From Erwinia sp. SLM-02 (GTDB lineage Bacteria; Pseudomonadota; Gammaproteobacteria; Enterobacterales; Enterobacteriaceae), in assembly GCF_037450285.1 (NCBI RefSeq), contig NZ_JAQISN010000008.1, positions 1 to 28,440 of the forward strand: a stretch of DNA of 28,440 bases, read 5' to 3'. Positions 16,433-24,286 of the stretch are shown piece by piece. The first letter of the stretch is position 1, and each line of letters begins with the position of its first letter. The notes beneath the pieces are model-generated. The model saw only the letters and a program-made list of their open reading frames with translations. It searched no databases and was not told the DNA's origin. Position numbers and translations under genes: made by a program.

Positions 16433-18378
16433 ACATTTTCCTCGGTTTTAAGCGCATCGGCACGGTGATACAGTTCACCGCCGCGAGTGCGGAATTCATC
16501 AGACATCTGCGCCATACCGATCTCAATCGGCACGGCCTGAGCTTGCTGGCGCGCGGCGTATTCGCGTACTTCCTGGGTGATCTTCATCGAACAGAACTTT
16601 GGGCCGCACATTGAGCAGAAGTGCGCCACCTTACCGGATTCCTGCGGCAGGGTTTCATCATGATAGGCGCGGGCTGTATGCGGATCGAGGGCAAGGTTGA
16701 ACTGATCTTCCCAGCGAAACTCGAAGCGCGCCTTCGACATCGCATTATCACGGATCTGCGCACCCGGATGGCCTTTGGCGAGATCGGCAGCGTGCGCAGC
16801 AATTTTATAGGTAATCAGACCCTGTTTAACATCTTCTTTGTTGGGTAAGCCAAGGTGCTCTTTCGGCGTTACATAGCACAGCATCGCGCAGCCAAACCAG
16901 CCGATCATTGCGGCCCCAATTCCCGACGTAAAGTGGTCGTAGCCTGGCGCGATATCGGTGGTCAGCGGGCCGAGCGTATAAAACGGTGCTTCATGGCAGT
17001 GCTCCAGCTGCTCGGTCATATTACGGCGGATCATCTGCATTGGTACGTGGCCCGGCCCCTCAATCATCACCTGCACATCGTACTCCCAGGCAATTTTGGT
17101 CAGTTCTCCCAGCGTATGCAGCTCGGAAAACTGTGCTTCGTCATTGGCATCCTGAATCGATCCCGGGCGCAGGCCGTCACCCAGTGAGAGGGATACGTCA
17201 TAGGCGGCGCAAATTTCACAGATTTCCCGGAAATGCAGGTAGAGGAAGCTCTCTTTATGGTGCGACAGGCACCATTTGGCCATGATCGATCCCCCACGTG
17301 AAACAATCCCGGTCAATCGTTTTGCCGTCATTGGCACGTACCGCAACAGCACACCGGCGTGAATGGTGAAATAGTCAACGCCCTGTTCGGCCTGCTCCAG
17401 TAGCGTATCGCGGAAAATTTCCCAGTTAAGATCTTCCGCCACCCCGTTGACCTTCTCCAGCGCCTGGTAGATCGGTACGGTGCCGATCGGGACCGGGCTG
17501 TTGCGCAGGATCCATTCGCGTGTTTCATGGATATAGCGACCGGTGGAAAGATCCATCACCGTATCCGCGCCCCAGCGTGCTGACCACACCAGCTTTTCAA
17601 CCTCCTCCTCAATCGAAGAACTGACAGCGGAGTTGCCGATATTGGCGTTGATTTTCACCAGGAAGTTACGCCCAATGATCATCGGTTCGGATTCCGGATG
17701 GTTAATATTAGCCGGAATGATCGCCCGCCCGGCGGCGACTTCCTGGCGCACAAACTCCGCGCTGATATTTTCCGGCAGGCTGGCACCAAAACCGTTGCCC
17801 GGATGCTGTTGCAGCAGGATTTCACCCCGGATGCGTTCGCGGCCCATATTCTCGCGGATGGCGATATATTCCATTTCCGGGGTGATCACGCCAAGGCGTG
17901 CGTAATGCATCTGGGTGACACAGCGGCCAGCCAGTGCGCGGCGCGGGCGCGGGAGATTGTCGAAGCGCAGATGATCCAGTCCTTCATCGGCCAGTCGCTG
18001 CTGGGTATAGACCGAGCTGAGTTCGGTCATTTCTTCCGTATCGGCGCGCTGATTAATCCAGGCGCTGCGCAGTTTTTCAATGCCGCGATGCACGTCGATA
18101 GTGGCGGCCGGATCGCCGTAGGGGCCAGCCGTGTCATACACCGGGACCGGTTCATTCTCTTCCAGCGTTGGGTCATCTTTACTGCCCCCAACGACGGTGG
18201 GACTGAGCTGAATTTCACGCATCGGAACGCGGATATCGTCCCGGGATCCGGTCAGATAAATACGTTTTGAATTGGGGAATGCCGTACCCTGCAGGGAATC
18301 AATAAACTGCTGAGCTTCAGCGCGCTGTTCGCGGCGGTTTGTTTTTTTCTCAACGAGAAGTTTTTCAACGGTAGACAT
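16429..18378 (-). CDS. thiC: Phosphomethylpyrimidine synthase
   Basis: ThiC is the non-canonical radical SAM enzyme that rearranges aminoimidazole ribotide, a purine-pathway intermediate, to HMP phosphate. The 649-residue product has the full catalytic domain and the C-terminal iron-sulfur motif CSMCGPKFC (C588, C591, C596). It is somewhat longer than the E. coli enzyme (about 631), mostly in the N- and C-terminal tails. It lies directly downstream of a TPP riboswitch and is coupled to thiE. Its substrate also feeds the pathway served by purH and purD in this window. Confidence 0.98.
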   Translation of the reverse strand: MSTVEKLLVEKKTNRREQRAEAQQFIDSLQGTAFPNSKRIYLTGSRDDIRVPMREIQLSPTVVGGSKDDPTLEENEPVPVYDTAGPYGDPAATIDVHRGIEKLRSAWINQRADTEEMTELSSVYTQQRLADEGLDHLRFDNLPRPRRALAGRCVTQMHYARLGVITPEMEYIAIRENMGRERIRGEILLQQHPGNGFGASLPENISAEFVRQEVAAGRAIIPANINHPESEPMIIGRNFLVKINANIGNSAVSSSIEEEVEKLVWSARWGADTVMDLSTGRYIHETREWILRNSPVPIGTVPIYQALEKVNGVAEDLNWEIFRDTLLEQAEQGVDYFTIHAGVLLRYVPMTAKRLTGIVSRGGSIMAKWCLSHHKESFLYLHFREICEICAAYDVSLSLGDGLRPGSIQDANDEAQFSELHTLGELTKIAWEYDVQVMIEGPGHVPMQMIRRNMTEQLEHCHEAPFYTLGPLTTDIAPGYDHFTSGIGAAMIGWFGCAMLCYVTPKEHLGLPNKEDVKQGLITYKIAAHAADLAKGHPGAQIRDNAMSKARFEFRWEDQFNLALDPHTARAYHDETLPQESGKVAHFCSMCGPKFCSMKITQEVREYAARQQAQAVPIEIGMAQMSDEFRTRGGELYHRADALKTEENV

Positions 18379-18478
18379 AGCAAATTCCTGAATTATTAGG
18401 GAAAGTTGCTTGCCTGGAGGCGGGAGTAATTTGAACGATGTGAAACATTTTATTTCGCATCATCACAGACGATTTTAC

Positions 18479-18566
18479 TCTTGTTCCCTTCGCAGGTGTT
18501 AACCTGAACAGGTTCCGCGGATCCCGAATTAACGGTCTCAGCCCCGTGGGGCACTCCGACAAGAAA
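18479..18566 (-). ncRNA. TPP riboswitch (THI element) controlling thiCE
   Basis: On the - strand the leader contains the THI-box hallmarks in order: CTTGTCGGAGTGCC, then GGGGCTGAGACCG (CTGAGA at 18541-18536), CGGGATCCGCGGAACCTG, and ACCTGCGAAGGGAACAAG closing the outer helix with CTTGT. It lies about 100 bases before the thiC start, as in E. coli, where TPP binding blocks thiC translation. Small open frames through this leader are not genes. Confidence 0.95.
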
Positions 18567-18578
18567 TGCTGCCCGATA

Positions 18579-18598
18579 TTCTGGCCTGAACGCCAGAA
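18579..18598. repeat. Inverted repeat upstream of the TPP riboswitch
   Basis: TTCTGGC (18579-18585) and GCCAGAA (18592-18598) form a perfect 7-bp inverted repeat with a 6-base loop in the short gap between the rsd terminator and the riboswitch, where the thiC promoter must lie. It may be an operator or a stem at the 5' end of the thiC message. No T-run follows on either strand. Confidence 0.4.
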
Positions 18599-18639
18599 AA
18601 TCAGTTTTCAGTCAAAGCAAAATGTTTTTTGCTCAAACT

Positions 18640-18670
18640 AAATAGCCCCTTCAGCATAAAGGGGCTATTT
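18640..18670 (-). terminator. Terminator-like hairpin after rsd
   Basis: A perfect 12-bp stem, AAATAGCCCCTT at 18640-18651 and AAGGGGCTATTT at 18659-18670, with a 7-base loop, located 35 bases after the rsd stop on the - strand. The U-rich part is short (ATTTAGTTT), but the position between rsd and the thiC leader supports termination. Confidence 0.75.
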
Positions 18671-18704
18671 GGAAACTACAAGCAATTCACAATCTGATAA
18701 CGCA

Positions 18705-19211
18705 TCAGGCGGAAGGGGCAAGGGGCGCCTCATCTTCAGTCCTCTGATTTTCAGCCACTTTTTCTAAAGCCAGCTTGATGAATTTATCTTCCAGCACAAA
18801 GCGTTCAGCCAGTACCTCGCCAACCAGCGAAAGCGTTCTCTGGAAATCGACGGAGTTATCCGTTTCAATAGCCTTTTCCAGATACGTATCGTAAATATGC
18901 ATAATGTGGTCGGTATTGGCGCGTAAAGAGGGATAAATCAACGCCGCCTGCGCCAGCTGTTGGGTGCCTTCAAGCTCTTTGATAAAACGTTCATAGGCGG
19001 TGAAGTGACCGGTTGAGAGATAATCCACCAGGCTCTGACAGAAATTATCCAGCGCATTTTCATCGAGCGCCGCCTGCGATTCCTTGTTAGGCTTTAAACC
19101 GGCCATTTGGTAATAGGCAATCAGCAGCTGCTTGCGGGAGAGCAAACAGAAATCGACCAGTTCACTGCAGCCGCCAACGCGTGCGGCCAGATTTTCTAAC
19201 TGGTTAAGCAT
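18705..19211 (-). CDS. rsd: Regulator of sigma D (anti-sigma70 factor)
   Basis: Rsd binds region 4 of sigma70 in stationary phase, freeing core polymerase for other sigma factors. The 168-residue product matches E. coli Rsd (158 residues) through most of its four-helix bundle, with LDNFCQSLVDYLSTGHFTAYER and EVLAERFVLEDKFIKLAL; the last ~10 residues (EDEAPLAPSA) are an extension. I chose ATG 19211, giving the usual MLNQL start, because GGAG at the expected distance serves it; the in-frame ATG at 19217 directly abuts that GGAG. It is divergent from nudC. Confidence 0.96.
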   Translation of the reverse strand: MLNQLENLAARVGGCSELVDFCLLSRKQLLIAYYQMAGLKPNKESQAALDENALDNFCQSLVDYLSTGHFTAYERFIKELEGTQQLAQAALIYPSLRANTDHIMHIYDTYLEKAIETDNSVDFQRTLSLVGEVLAERFVLEDKFIKLALEKVAENQRTEDEAPLAPSA

Positions 19212-19284
19212 GTTCATCTCCGTGAGTATTATTTTTAATGCCTGACCTCAAACCAGTCTTTGAGCTGAGGATGATAAGCAAGTT

Positions 19285-20058
19285 ATGGAACGTCAAATAT
19301 CAAGCGTAGACACTGGCTGGTGGGTTGTCAGCCACGAACATAAAATTTGGTTACCAAAAGGCGAAATTCCGCGAGGATCTGCCGAATCGCTCGGACTGAC
19401 GGGATCAAAAGGATCGCCCATCGGTGAATGGCAGGGGGAAACGGTCTGGTTGATCTGTCAAAGCCGGGCACAGGAAATCGGATCGCTGCGCCAGCTGCTT
19501 GGTCAGGAAACCGGGTTGTTTCAGCTGGTCGGTCGGGGTATCCAGCTGGCGGAGTTTTACCGCTCACATCGCTGGTGTGGTTACTGTGGGCATGAGATGC
19601 ATCACAGTAAAACCGAATGGGCATGCCTGTGCAGCCACTGCCGCCAGCGCTACTATCCGCAAATCGCTCCCTGTATCATTGTCGCCATCCGCCGCGGGGA
19701 TGAGATTTTGCTGGCGCAGCACACCCGCCACCGTAACGGTATCTATACCGTGCTGGCTGGTTTTGCTGAAGTCGGTGAAACCCTTGAGCAGACCGTTGCG
19801 CGTGAAGTCATGGAAGAAGCGTCTATTAAGGTGAAAAACCTGCGTTACGTTTCCTCACAGCCGTGGCCGTTCCCGCAGTCGCTGATGATGGCCTTTATGG
19901 CCGACTATGATTCGGGGGAAATTAACATCGACCCCAAAGAGCTGCTGGATGCGGGCTGGTATCGCTACGATGCCTTACCGCTGCTGCCGCCTGCAGGCAC
20001 TATTGCCCGGCGTTTAATTGAAGATACCGTCGCGCTGTGCCGTGCAGAGTCAGAATAA
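19285..20058 (+). CDS. nudC: NAD-capped RNA hydrolase / NADH pyrophosphatase
   Basis: NudC removes the NAD cap from RNA 5' ends and hydrolyses NADH to NMNH and AMP. The 257-residue product has the E. coli length, the zinc ribbon with C98, C101, C116 and C119, the Nudix box from G159 to I181 with catalytic E174, E177 and E178, and the subfamily signature QPWPFPQS at 192-199. One deviation is visible: the box ends EEASI, so the conserved glycine at position 180 is serine (codon TCT) and the preceding residue is alanine. The rest of the active site appears intact. The gene is divergent from rsd with a 73-base gap. Confidence 0.97.
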   Translation: MERQISSVDTGWWVVSHEHKIWLPKGEIPRGSAESLGLTGSKGSPIGEWQGETVWLICQSRAQEIGSLRQLLGQETGLFQLVGRGIQLAEFYRSHRWCGYCGHEMHHSKTEWACLCSHCRQRYYPQIAPCIIVAIRRGDEILLAQHTRHRNGIYTVLAGFAEVGETLEQTVAREVMEEASIKVKNLRYVSSQPWPFPQSLMMAFMADYDSGEINIDPKELLDAGWYRYDALPLLPPAGTIARRLIEDTVALCRAESE

Positions 20059-20100
20059 AGTTTGCGGATGATTGGCGATCAATAGTCTGGTTTCGTGTTT

Positions 20101-20136
20101 ACCCTGGCCCGCTGCTGTGTGAGGCCAGGGTGTTTA
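20101..20136 (+). terminator. Possible terminator after nudC
   Basis: ACCCTGGCC (20101-20109) and GGCCAGGGT (20123-20131) form a perfect 9-bp stem with a 13-base loop, followed by GTTTAATT. It sits 42 bases after nudC. The rest of the 364-base gap (20059-20422) is AT-rich and non-coding, with an inverted repeat at 20278-20305 (ATGGC...GCCAT around the palindrome TTTAAGCTTAAA); I recognise no promoter with confidence. Confidence 0.55.
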
Positions 20137-20422
20137 ATTCAGTACAGATATAATGACCTTTAGGTTTATCTCCCCGTTAAATTCTAATATGATTCACATC
20201 GTGGAAGATTTTAAGCACGCAACATGGAATAGTTTTCAATTACCTCCGCCTGTCGCTTTTAATTCATGACACCAGAGATGGCTTTTTTTAAGCTTAAAGT
20301 GCCATTTCCTGATATATATTATTAAATCCTTTGAACGCAACGTGACTTATTCCTGTGCAGGCGTTGACTGTTCGGCGGGTAAAAATCCATCAGGGTGATC
20401 CATATGTAGGTTGGACGTCGGT

Positions 20423-21145
20423 ATGTTTGAAACTAAAACACAATATTATCTTTGGGGGATCTGGGTTCTCTGGATCGGCAGTATTATTGCTTTTTTGCTG
20501 TCGCACAGGCTATCAATGCTAATTTTCCTTAGCGGTATGGGATGCCTCATCCTGTTTCGTCTGTCGTCATATCTACGCGTTCACAGAGTGGTTATAAATA
20601 TGTTTAATTTCAGTAAGAAAGAAGAAGTTCAGGCATCGGAAAAGTTGGCTTCGCCGGCCAGTGCAGCGTGTGAAAATATTAACATTGATCCCTTTGCTGA
20701 AAGTAACAATATAAAGGAAACAACTATTTCACCGGGAACAATGCTGCGGGGTGAAATAACTAATGAAAATAACATTACTATCAGTGGCGAAGTGGAAGGG
20801 GATATAACCAGTAAAAAAATCACGCAGATCGGTAAAGAAGGTCGTGTGGTTGGCAAAGTTACTTCGTTCAAACTGATCGTAAACGGTCTGCTGAAAGGAT
20901 GCTGCTACGCTAAAACTGTAGTGATAATGTCGCGAGGAAGAATAGAAGGCGATGTTTATGCTAGTGAGTTCTCAATTGAGAAAGGCGGCGTATTTATTGG
21001 TAATTCCCACTGGGTTGAAGAAACCTCTGAAATAAAGGATAAAAAAGGAAAGGTTTCAAACGGCTCGTCCGGTGAACGTACGCCTTCGCTGGTTCCTGTT
21101 GACGGCGGTGCCGTGAAAAATAATCAGCTACAGGCGAAGAAATAA
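20423..21145 (+). CDS. Membrane-anchored bactofilin (polymer-forming cytoskeletal protein)
   Basis: A 240-residue protein with two N-terminal membrane segments (about 8-27 and 29-48), a short basic linker, a bactofilin domain (about 98-197) and a disordered Lys/Ser/Gly-rich tail. The bactofilin part shows the family's repeating beta-helix pattern, e.g. ISPGTMLRGEI, ITISGEVEGDI, LIVNGLLKG, IEGDVYA. Bactofilins polymerise without nucleotides and act in cell shape or as scaffolds; Proteus mirabilis CcmA is an enterobacterial relative. ATG 20423 has GGA at 20413-20415; a TTG at 20411 lacks an upstream binding site. An in-frame ATG at 20600 (residue 60) gives the soluble form MFNFSKKEE, which resembles the usual bactofilin start. 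The gene and its upstream spacer are AT-rich and use AUA codons, unlike their neighbours. E. coli K-12 has no such gene between nudC and hemE. Confidence 0.85.
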   Translation: MFETKTQYYLWGIWVLWIGSIIAFLLSHRLSMLIFLSGMGCLILFRLSSYLRVHRVVINMFNFSKKEEVQASEKLASPASAACENINIDPFAESNNIKETTISPGTMLRGEITNENNITISGEVEGDITSKKITQIGKEGRVVGKVTSFKLIVNGLLKGCCYAKTVVIMSRGRIEGDVYASEFSIEKGGVFIGNSHWVEETSEIKDKKGKVSNGSSGERTPSLVPVDGGAVKNNQLQAKK

Positions 21146-21212
21146 GAGGCGAGGTGCTGTTTCAGGCTGAATGCGCCACCGTGTCGTTATGGCCGCGATG
21201 GGTACGGGCAGG

Positions 21213-21230
21213 GAGGGTGTGCCCTCTCTT
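21213..21230 (+). terminator. Weak terminator-like hairpin before hemE
   Basis: GAGGG (21213-21217) and CCCTC (21222-21226) pair around TGTG and are followed by TCTTCAATTT. The stem is short. It may separate the bactofilin gene from hemE. Confidence 0.3.
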
Positions 21231-21308
21231 CAATTTATTGAGCCACCGGGCACCGTCAATCAGGATAAATGATACACTACCGACTTGTTTGGAGTAGAGA
21301 GCCCTGCG

Positions 21309-22376
21309 ATGAGTGAATTGAAGAACGACCGTTATTTGCGCGCCCTGCTGCGCCAGCCTGTTGATGTCACCCCCGTATGGATGATGCGCCAGGCCGGACG
21401 CTATTTGCCGGAATACAAAGCCACACGTGCCGTAGCCGGTGACTTTATGTCGCTGTGCAAAAATGCCGAGTTGGCCTGTGAAGTAACGCTGCAGCCGCTG
21501 CGGCGCTATGCGCTGGATGCGGCCATCCTGTTCTCCGACATCCTGACGATCCCCGATGCGATGGGACTGGGCCTCTATTTTGAAGCGGGAGAAGGTCCGC
21601 GCTTTTCGCACCCGGTGACCTGCCGCGCTGACGTTGAAAAGTTACCGATTCCCGATCCCGAGCAGGAACTGGGCTACGTCATGAACGCCGTGCGGACCAT
21701 CCGCAAAAACTTAAACGGTGAAGTGCCGCTGATCGGTTTCTCCGGTAGTCCGTGGACGCTGGCGACCTATATGGTGGAGGGCGGCAGCAGTAAAGCCTTC
21801 ACCAAACTGAAAAAAATGATGTATGCCGAGCCGCAGACGCTACATCTAATGCTCGACAAGCTTGCTGACAGCGTGACTCTTTATCTTAACGCTCAGATTC
21901 GCGCCGGCGCGCAGTCGGTGATGATCTTCGACACCTGGGGTGGCGTACTGACGGGCCGCGACTATCGTGAGTTCTCGCTCTATTACATGCATAAGATCGT
22001 TGATGGCTTGCTGCATGAGAACGACGGTCGCCGGGTTCCGGTGACGCTGTTTACCAAAGGGGGAGGACAGTGGCTGGAAGAGATGGCCGCCACTGGCTGT
22101 GATGCCCTGGGTCTCGACTGGACGACCGATATTGCTGATGCCCGTCGTCGCGTGGGTGACAAAGTGGCGCTGCAGGGAAATATGGATCCCTCCATGCTTT
22201 ACGCATCTCCTGCGCGTATTGAGCAGGAAGTCGCGGGTATCCTTGAAGGCTATGGCCAGGGTTCAGGGCACGTCTTCAATCTTGGCCACGGAATTCATCA
22301 GGACGTACCGCCAGAACATGCAGGCGCGTTTGTGGAGGCGGTGCACAAGCTTTCGCGCCCTTATCACCAGGAGTAA
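21309..22376 (+). CDS. hemE: Uroporphyrinogen decarboxylase
   Basis: HemE removes four carboxyl groups from uroporphyrinogen III to give coproporphyrinogen III in haem synthesis. The 355-residue product matches the E. coli enzyme (354) throughout, including PVWMMRQAGRYLPEY, which contains the substrate-binding arginines, the ILFSDILTIPDAMG segment with its catalytic Asp, and the C-terminal NLGHGIHQDVPPEH. ATG 21309 gives the familiar MSELKNDRYLRALL start; a TTG at 21285 in the same frame is upstream of any match. nfi begins three bases after the stop, and yjaG follows, forming a likely operon. Confidence 0.98.
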   Translation: MSELKNDRYLRALLRQPVDVTPVWMMRQAGRYLPEYKATRAVAGDFMSLCKNAELACEVTLQPLRRYALDAAILFSDILTIPDAMGLGLYFEAGEGPRFSHPVTCRADVEKLPIPDPEQELGYVMNAVRTIRKNLNGEVPLIGFSGSPWTLATYMVEGGSSKAFTKLKKMMYAEPQTLHLMLDKLADSVTLYLNAQIRAGAQSVMIFDTWGGVLTGRDYREFSLYYMHKIVDGLLHENDGRRVPVTLFTKGGGQWLEEMAATGCDALGLDWTTDIADARRRVGDKVALQGNMDPSMLYASPARIEQEVAGILEGYGQGSGHVFNLGHGIHQDVPPEHAGAFVEAVHKLSRPYHQE

Positions 22377-22379
22377 AAT

Positions 22380-23045
22380 ATGGATATCGCCGCACTGCGT
22401 GAAGAGCAGCGTACCCGCGCTGCTGAAGTCGTTCTTCAGGATGATTTTGACGTCATGCCTCCCCGGCTGATTGGCGGCGCGGATGTCGGCTTTGAGCAGG
22501 GCGGGGAGGTAACGCGTGCCGCCCTGGTGATACTCGAATACCCCTCACTCAGGCTGATTGAGCATCAGGTGGCGCGTATCGCCACCACCATGCCCTATAT
22601 CCCCGGCTTTCTTTCCTTCCGTGAAACCCCGGCGCTGCAGGCCGCCTGGCAGCAGCTCAGCCACCGGCCCGATCTTCTGCTGGTGGATGGGCACGGTATC
22701 GCCCACCCGAGACGGCTTGGCGTGGCGAGTCATTTTGGTCTGCTGGTGGATGTGCCGACGATTGGCGTGGCGAAAAAGCGCCTGTGCGGGGCATTTACGC
22801 CGCCGGACGCAGAACCCGGCAGCCATCAGCCGCTGATGGATAAAGACCAGCAGCTTGGCTGGGTGCTGCGCAGTAAAGCGCGCTGTAATCCACTGTTTAT
22901 TTCCACCGGGCACCGTGTCAGCCAGGCTACCGCTCTGCAATGGGTGGAAAACTGTTTGTGCGGCTATCGTTTGCCGGAACCCACGCGGTGGGCGGATGCG
23001 GTTGCATCCCGACGCCGGGCTTTTACCTCGCTGCTACAGGGTTAA
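22380..23045 (+). CDS. nfi: Endonuclease V (deoxyinosine 3'-endonuclease)
   Basis: Endonuclease V cuts DNA at the second bond 3' of deoxyinosine, starting repair of deaminated adenine. The 221-residue product has the metal-binding carboxylates expected of the family: D35 in GGADVGF, E82 in SFRE, and D103 in VDGHG, plus the PYIPGFLSFRE wedge region and the HPRRLGVASHFG and GVAKKRL segments. Its length is two residues shorter than the E. coli protein. It is close behind hemE (three-base gap), the same arrangement as in E. coli, and 62 bases ahead of yjaG. Confidence 0.97.
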   Translation: MDIAALREEQRTRAAEVVLQDDFDVMPPRLIGGADVGFEQGGEVTRAALVILEYPSLRLIEHQVARIATTMPYIPGFLSFRETPALQAAWQQLSHRPDLLLVDGHGIAHPRRLGVASHFGLLVDVPTIGVAKKRLCGAFTPPDAEPGSHQPLMDKDQQLGWVLRSKARCNPLFISTGHRVSQATALQWVENCLCGYRLPEPTRWADAVASRRRAFTSLLQG

Positions 23046-23107
23046 CCGTGCTGCTGTGGACCTTTTCAGGTACACTTCCCGCAGCGCGTTAATTCTGAGA
23101 CCCTGAT

Positions 23108-23698
23108 ATGTTACGTAACCCTATTCATTTACGGCTGGAAAAGCTGGAAAGCTGGCAGCATGTGACCTTTATGGCCTGCCTGTGTGAGCGGATGGCCCCA
23201 AACTACCGTGCATTTTGCCAGCAGACCGGTTTTGGCGATGGCCAACTGTATCGTCGAATTCTCGATCTCCTGTGGGAAACCCTGGTGGTGAAGGATGCGA
23301 AGGTCAACTTCGACAGCCAGCTGGAAAAGCTGGAAGAAGCCATCCCTTCCGCTGATGATTATGACCTGTACGGCGTCTATCCGGCGATTGATGCCTGCGT
23401 GGCGCTCAGTGAACTGCTGCACTCCCGTCTGAGCGGTGAAACGCTGGCCCATGCTATTGCCGTGAGTGAAACATCGATTACCACCGTGGCCATGCTGGAA
23501 ATGACCCACGCCGGGCGCGAAATGACCGAAGAAGAGCTAAAAGTGAATCCCGCTGTTGAAGAGGAATGGGACATCCAGTGGGAGATTTTCCGCCTGCTGG
23601 CAGCCTGCGAGGAGAGGGACATCGAGCTGATCAAAGGGCTGCGATCCGACCTGCGCGAATCCGGGATCAGTAACATCGGGATAGAATTTCATCAATAA
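23108..23698 (+). CDS. yjaG: YjaG, DUF416 family protein
   Basis: A 196-residue cytoplasmic protein with the same length as E. coli YjaG and very similar throughout, for example IHLRLEKLESWQHVTFMACL, the conserved YGVYPAIDACVALSELLHSR, and the acidic C-terminal EEWDIQWEIFRLLAACEERD. DUF416 proteins are predicted to be mostly helical, and no biochemical role is established that I know of. It is the third gene of the hemE-nfi-yjaG cluster. No signal peptide or membrane segment is present. Confidence 0.95.
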   Translation: MLRNPIHLRLEKLESWQHVTFMACLCERMAPNYRAFCQQTGFGDGQLYRRILDLLWETLVVKDAKVNFDSQLEKLEEAIPSADDYDLYGVYPAIDACVALSELLHSRLSGETLAHAIAVSETSITTVAMLEMTHAGREMTEEELKVNPAVEEEWDIQWEIFRLLAACEERDIELIKGLRSDLRESGISNIGIEFHQ

Positions 23699-23743
23699 GG
23701 CCACAAAACGTGACTTCAGGCCAGATTTGTAGCGCCTTTGGGC

Positions 23744-23773
23744 TTCACATTCGCCCCCACTCTGGTCTACATT
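23744..23773 (+). promoter_or_regulatory. Candidate hupA promoter
   Basis: TTCACA at 23744-23749 and TACATT at 23768-23773 are separated by 18 bp, about 110 bases before the hupA start. The 189-base gap after yjaG must hold the hupA promoter, since HU-alpha is expressed at far higher level than the upstream cluster. Assignment is by hexamer match only. Confidence 0.4.
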
Positions 23774-23887
23774 TGGGGGGCTGAAAAATGTGGCTATCGG
23801 TGCGTGTAGGCAGGAGAGTGCCAGAATCTGGTTTTTCCCCTCGCACTCGGTGCTTAGCAAGCGATAAATACACTGTAAGGATAACTT

Positions 23888-24160
23888 ATGAACAAGACTC
23901 AACTGATTGATGTAATTGCGGACAAAGCGGACCTGTCTAAGACCCAGGCTAAAGCTGCACTGGAATCCACTCTGGCTGCGATTACTGAGTCTCTGAAAGA
24001 AGGTGATGCTGTACAACTGGTTGGTTTTGGTACCTTTAAAGTTAACCACCGTGCTGAGCGTACTGGCCGCAACCCGCAGACTGGCAATGAGATCAAAATT
24101 GCTGCTGCAAACGTACCAGCATTCGTTTCTGGTAAAGCACTGAAAGACGCCGTTAAGTAA
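23888..24160 (+). CDS. hupA: DNA-binding protein HU-alpha
   Basis: HU is the abundant nucleoid protein that bends and constrains DNA, as an alpha2 or alpha-beta dimer. The 90-residue product equals the E. coli HU-alpha sequence as I recall it except for residue 67, which is Asn here (QTGNEIK) where E. coli has Lys. The beta-arm with the DNA-intercalating proline in GRNPQTG is intact. AAGGA at 23877-23881 is the ribosome binding site. A strong terminator follows. Confidence 0.99.
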   Translation: MNKTQLIDVIADKADLSKTQAKAALESTLAAITESLKEGDAVQLVGFGTFKVNHRAERTGRNPQTGNEIKIAAANVPAFVSGKALKDAVK

Positions 24161-24185
24161 TCGTCTGACAGTGAAGAGTTTAAAC

Positions 24186-24216
24186 AGGGGGGCGAATTCG
24201 CCCCCTTTGTTTATCT
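24186..24216 (+). terminator. hupA terminator
   Basis: GGGGGCGAA (24188-24196) and TTCGCCCCC (24197-24205) form a perfect palindromic stem, with AATT as the practical loop, followed by TTTGTTTAT. It lies 27 bases after hupA. Confidence 0.88.
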
Positions 24217-24286
24217 GTTTCTCATCTTCTGATGTGTTTCCCTCTGCTGCCGCAGCCCGCTAATGATTTTGTGATACTCTTTTATC

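Noticed and set aside
16855..18270. Several + strand open frames of 100-190 codons opposite thiC
   Set aside because: They are antisense to thiC, have no recognisable domains, and do not show independent start signals.
18365..18562. 65-codon open frame upstream of thiC on the - strand
   Set aside because: It runs through the TPP riboswitch and the thiC leader; the sequence is fully explained by the RNA element.
20278..20305. Hairpin ATGGC...GCCAT with a T7 run inside, before the bactofilin gene
   Set aside because: The T-run is within the left arm, so it does not work as a + strand terminator; AT-rich palindromes are expected by chance in this spacer.
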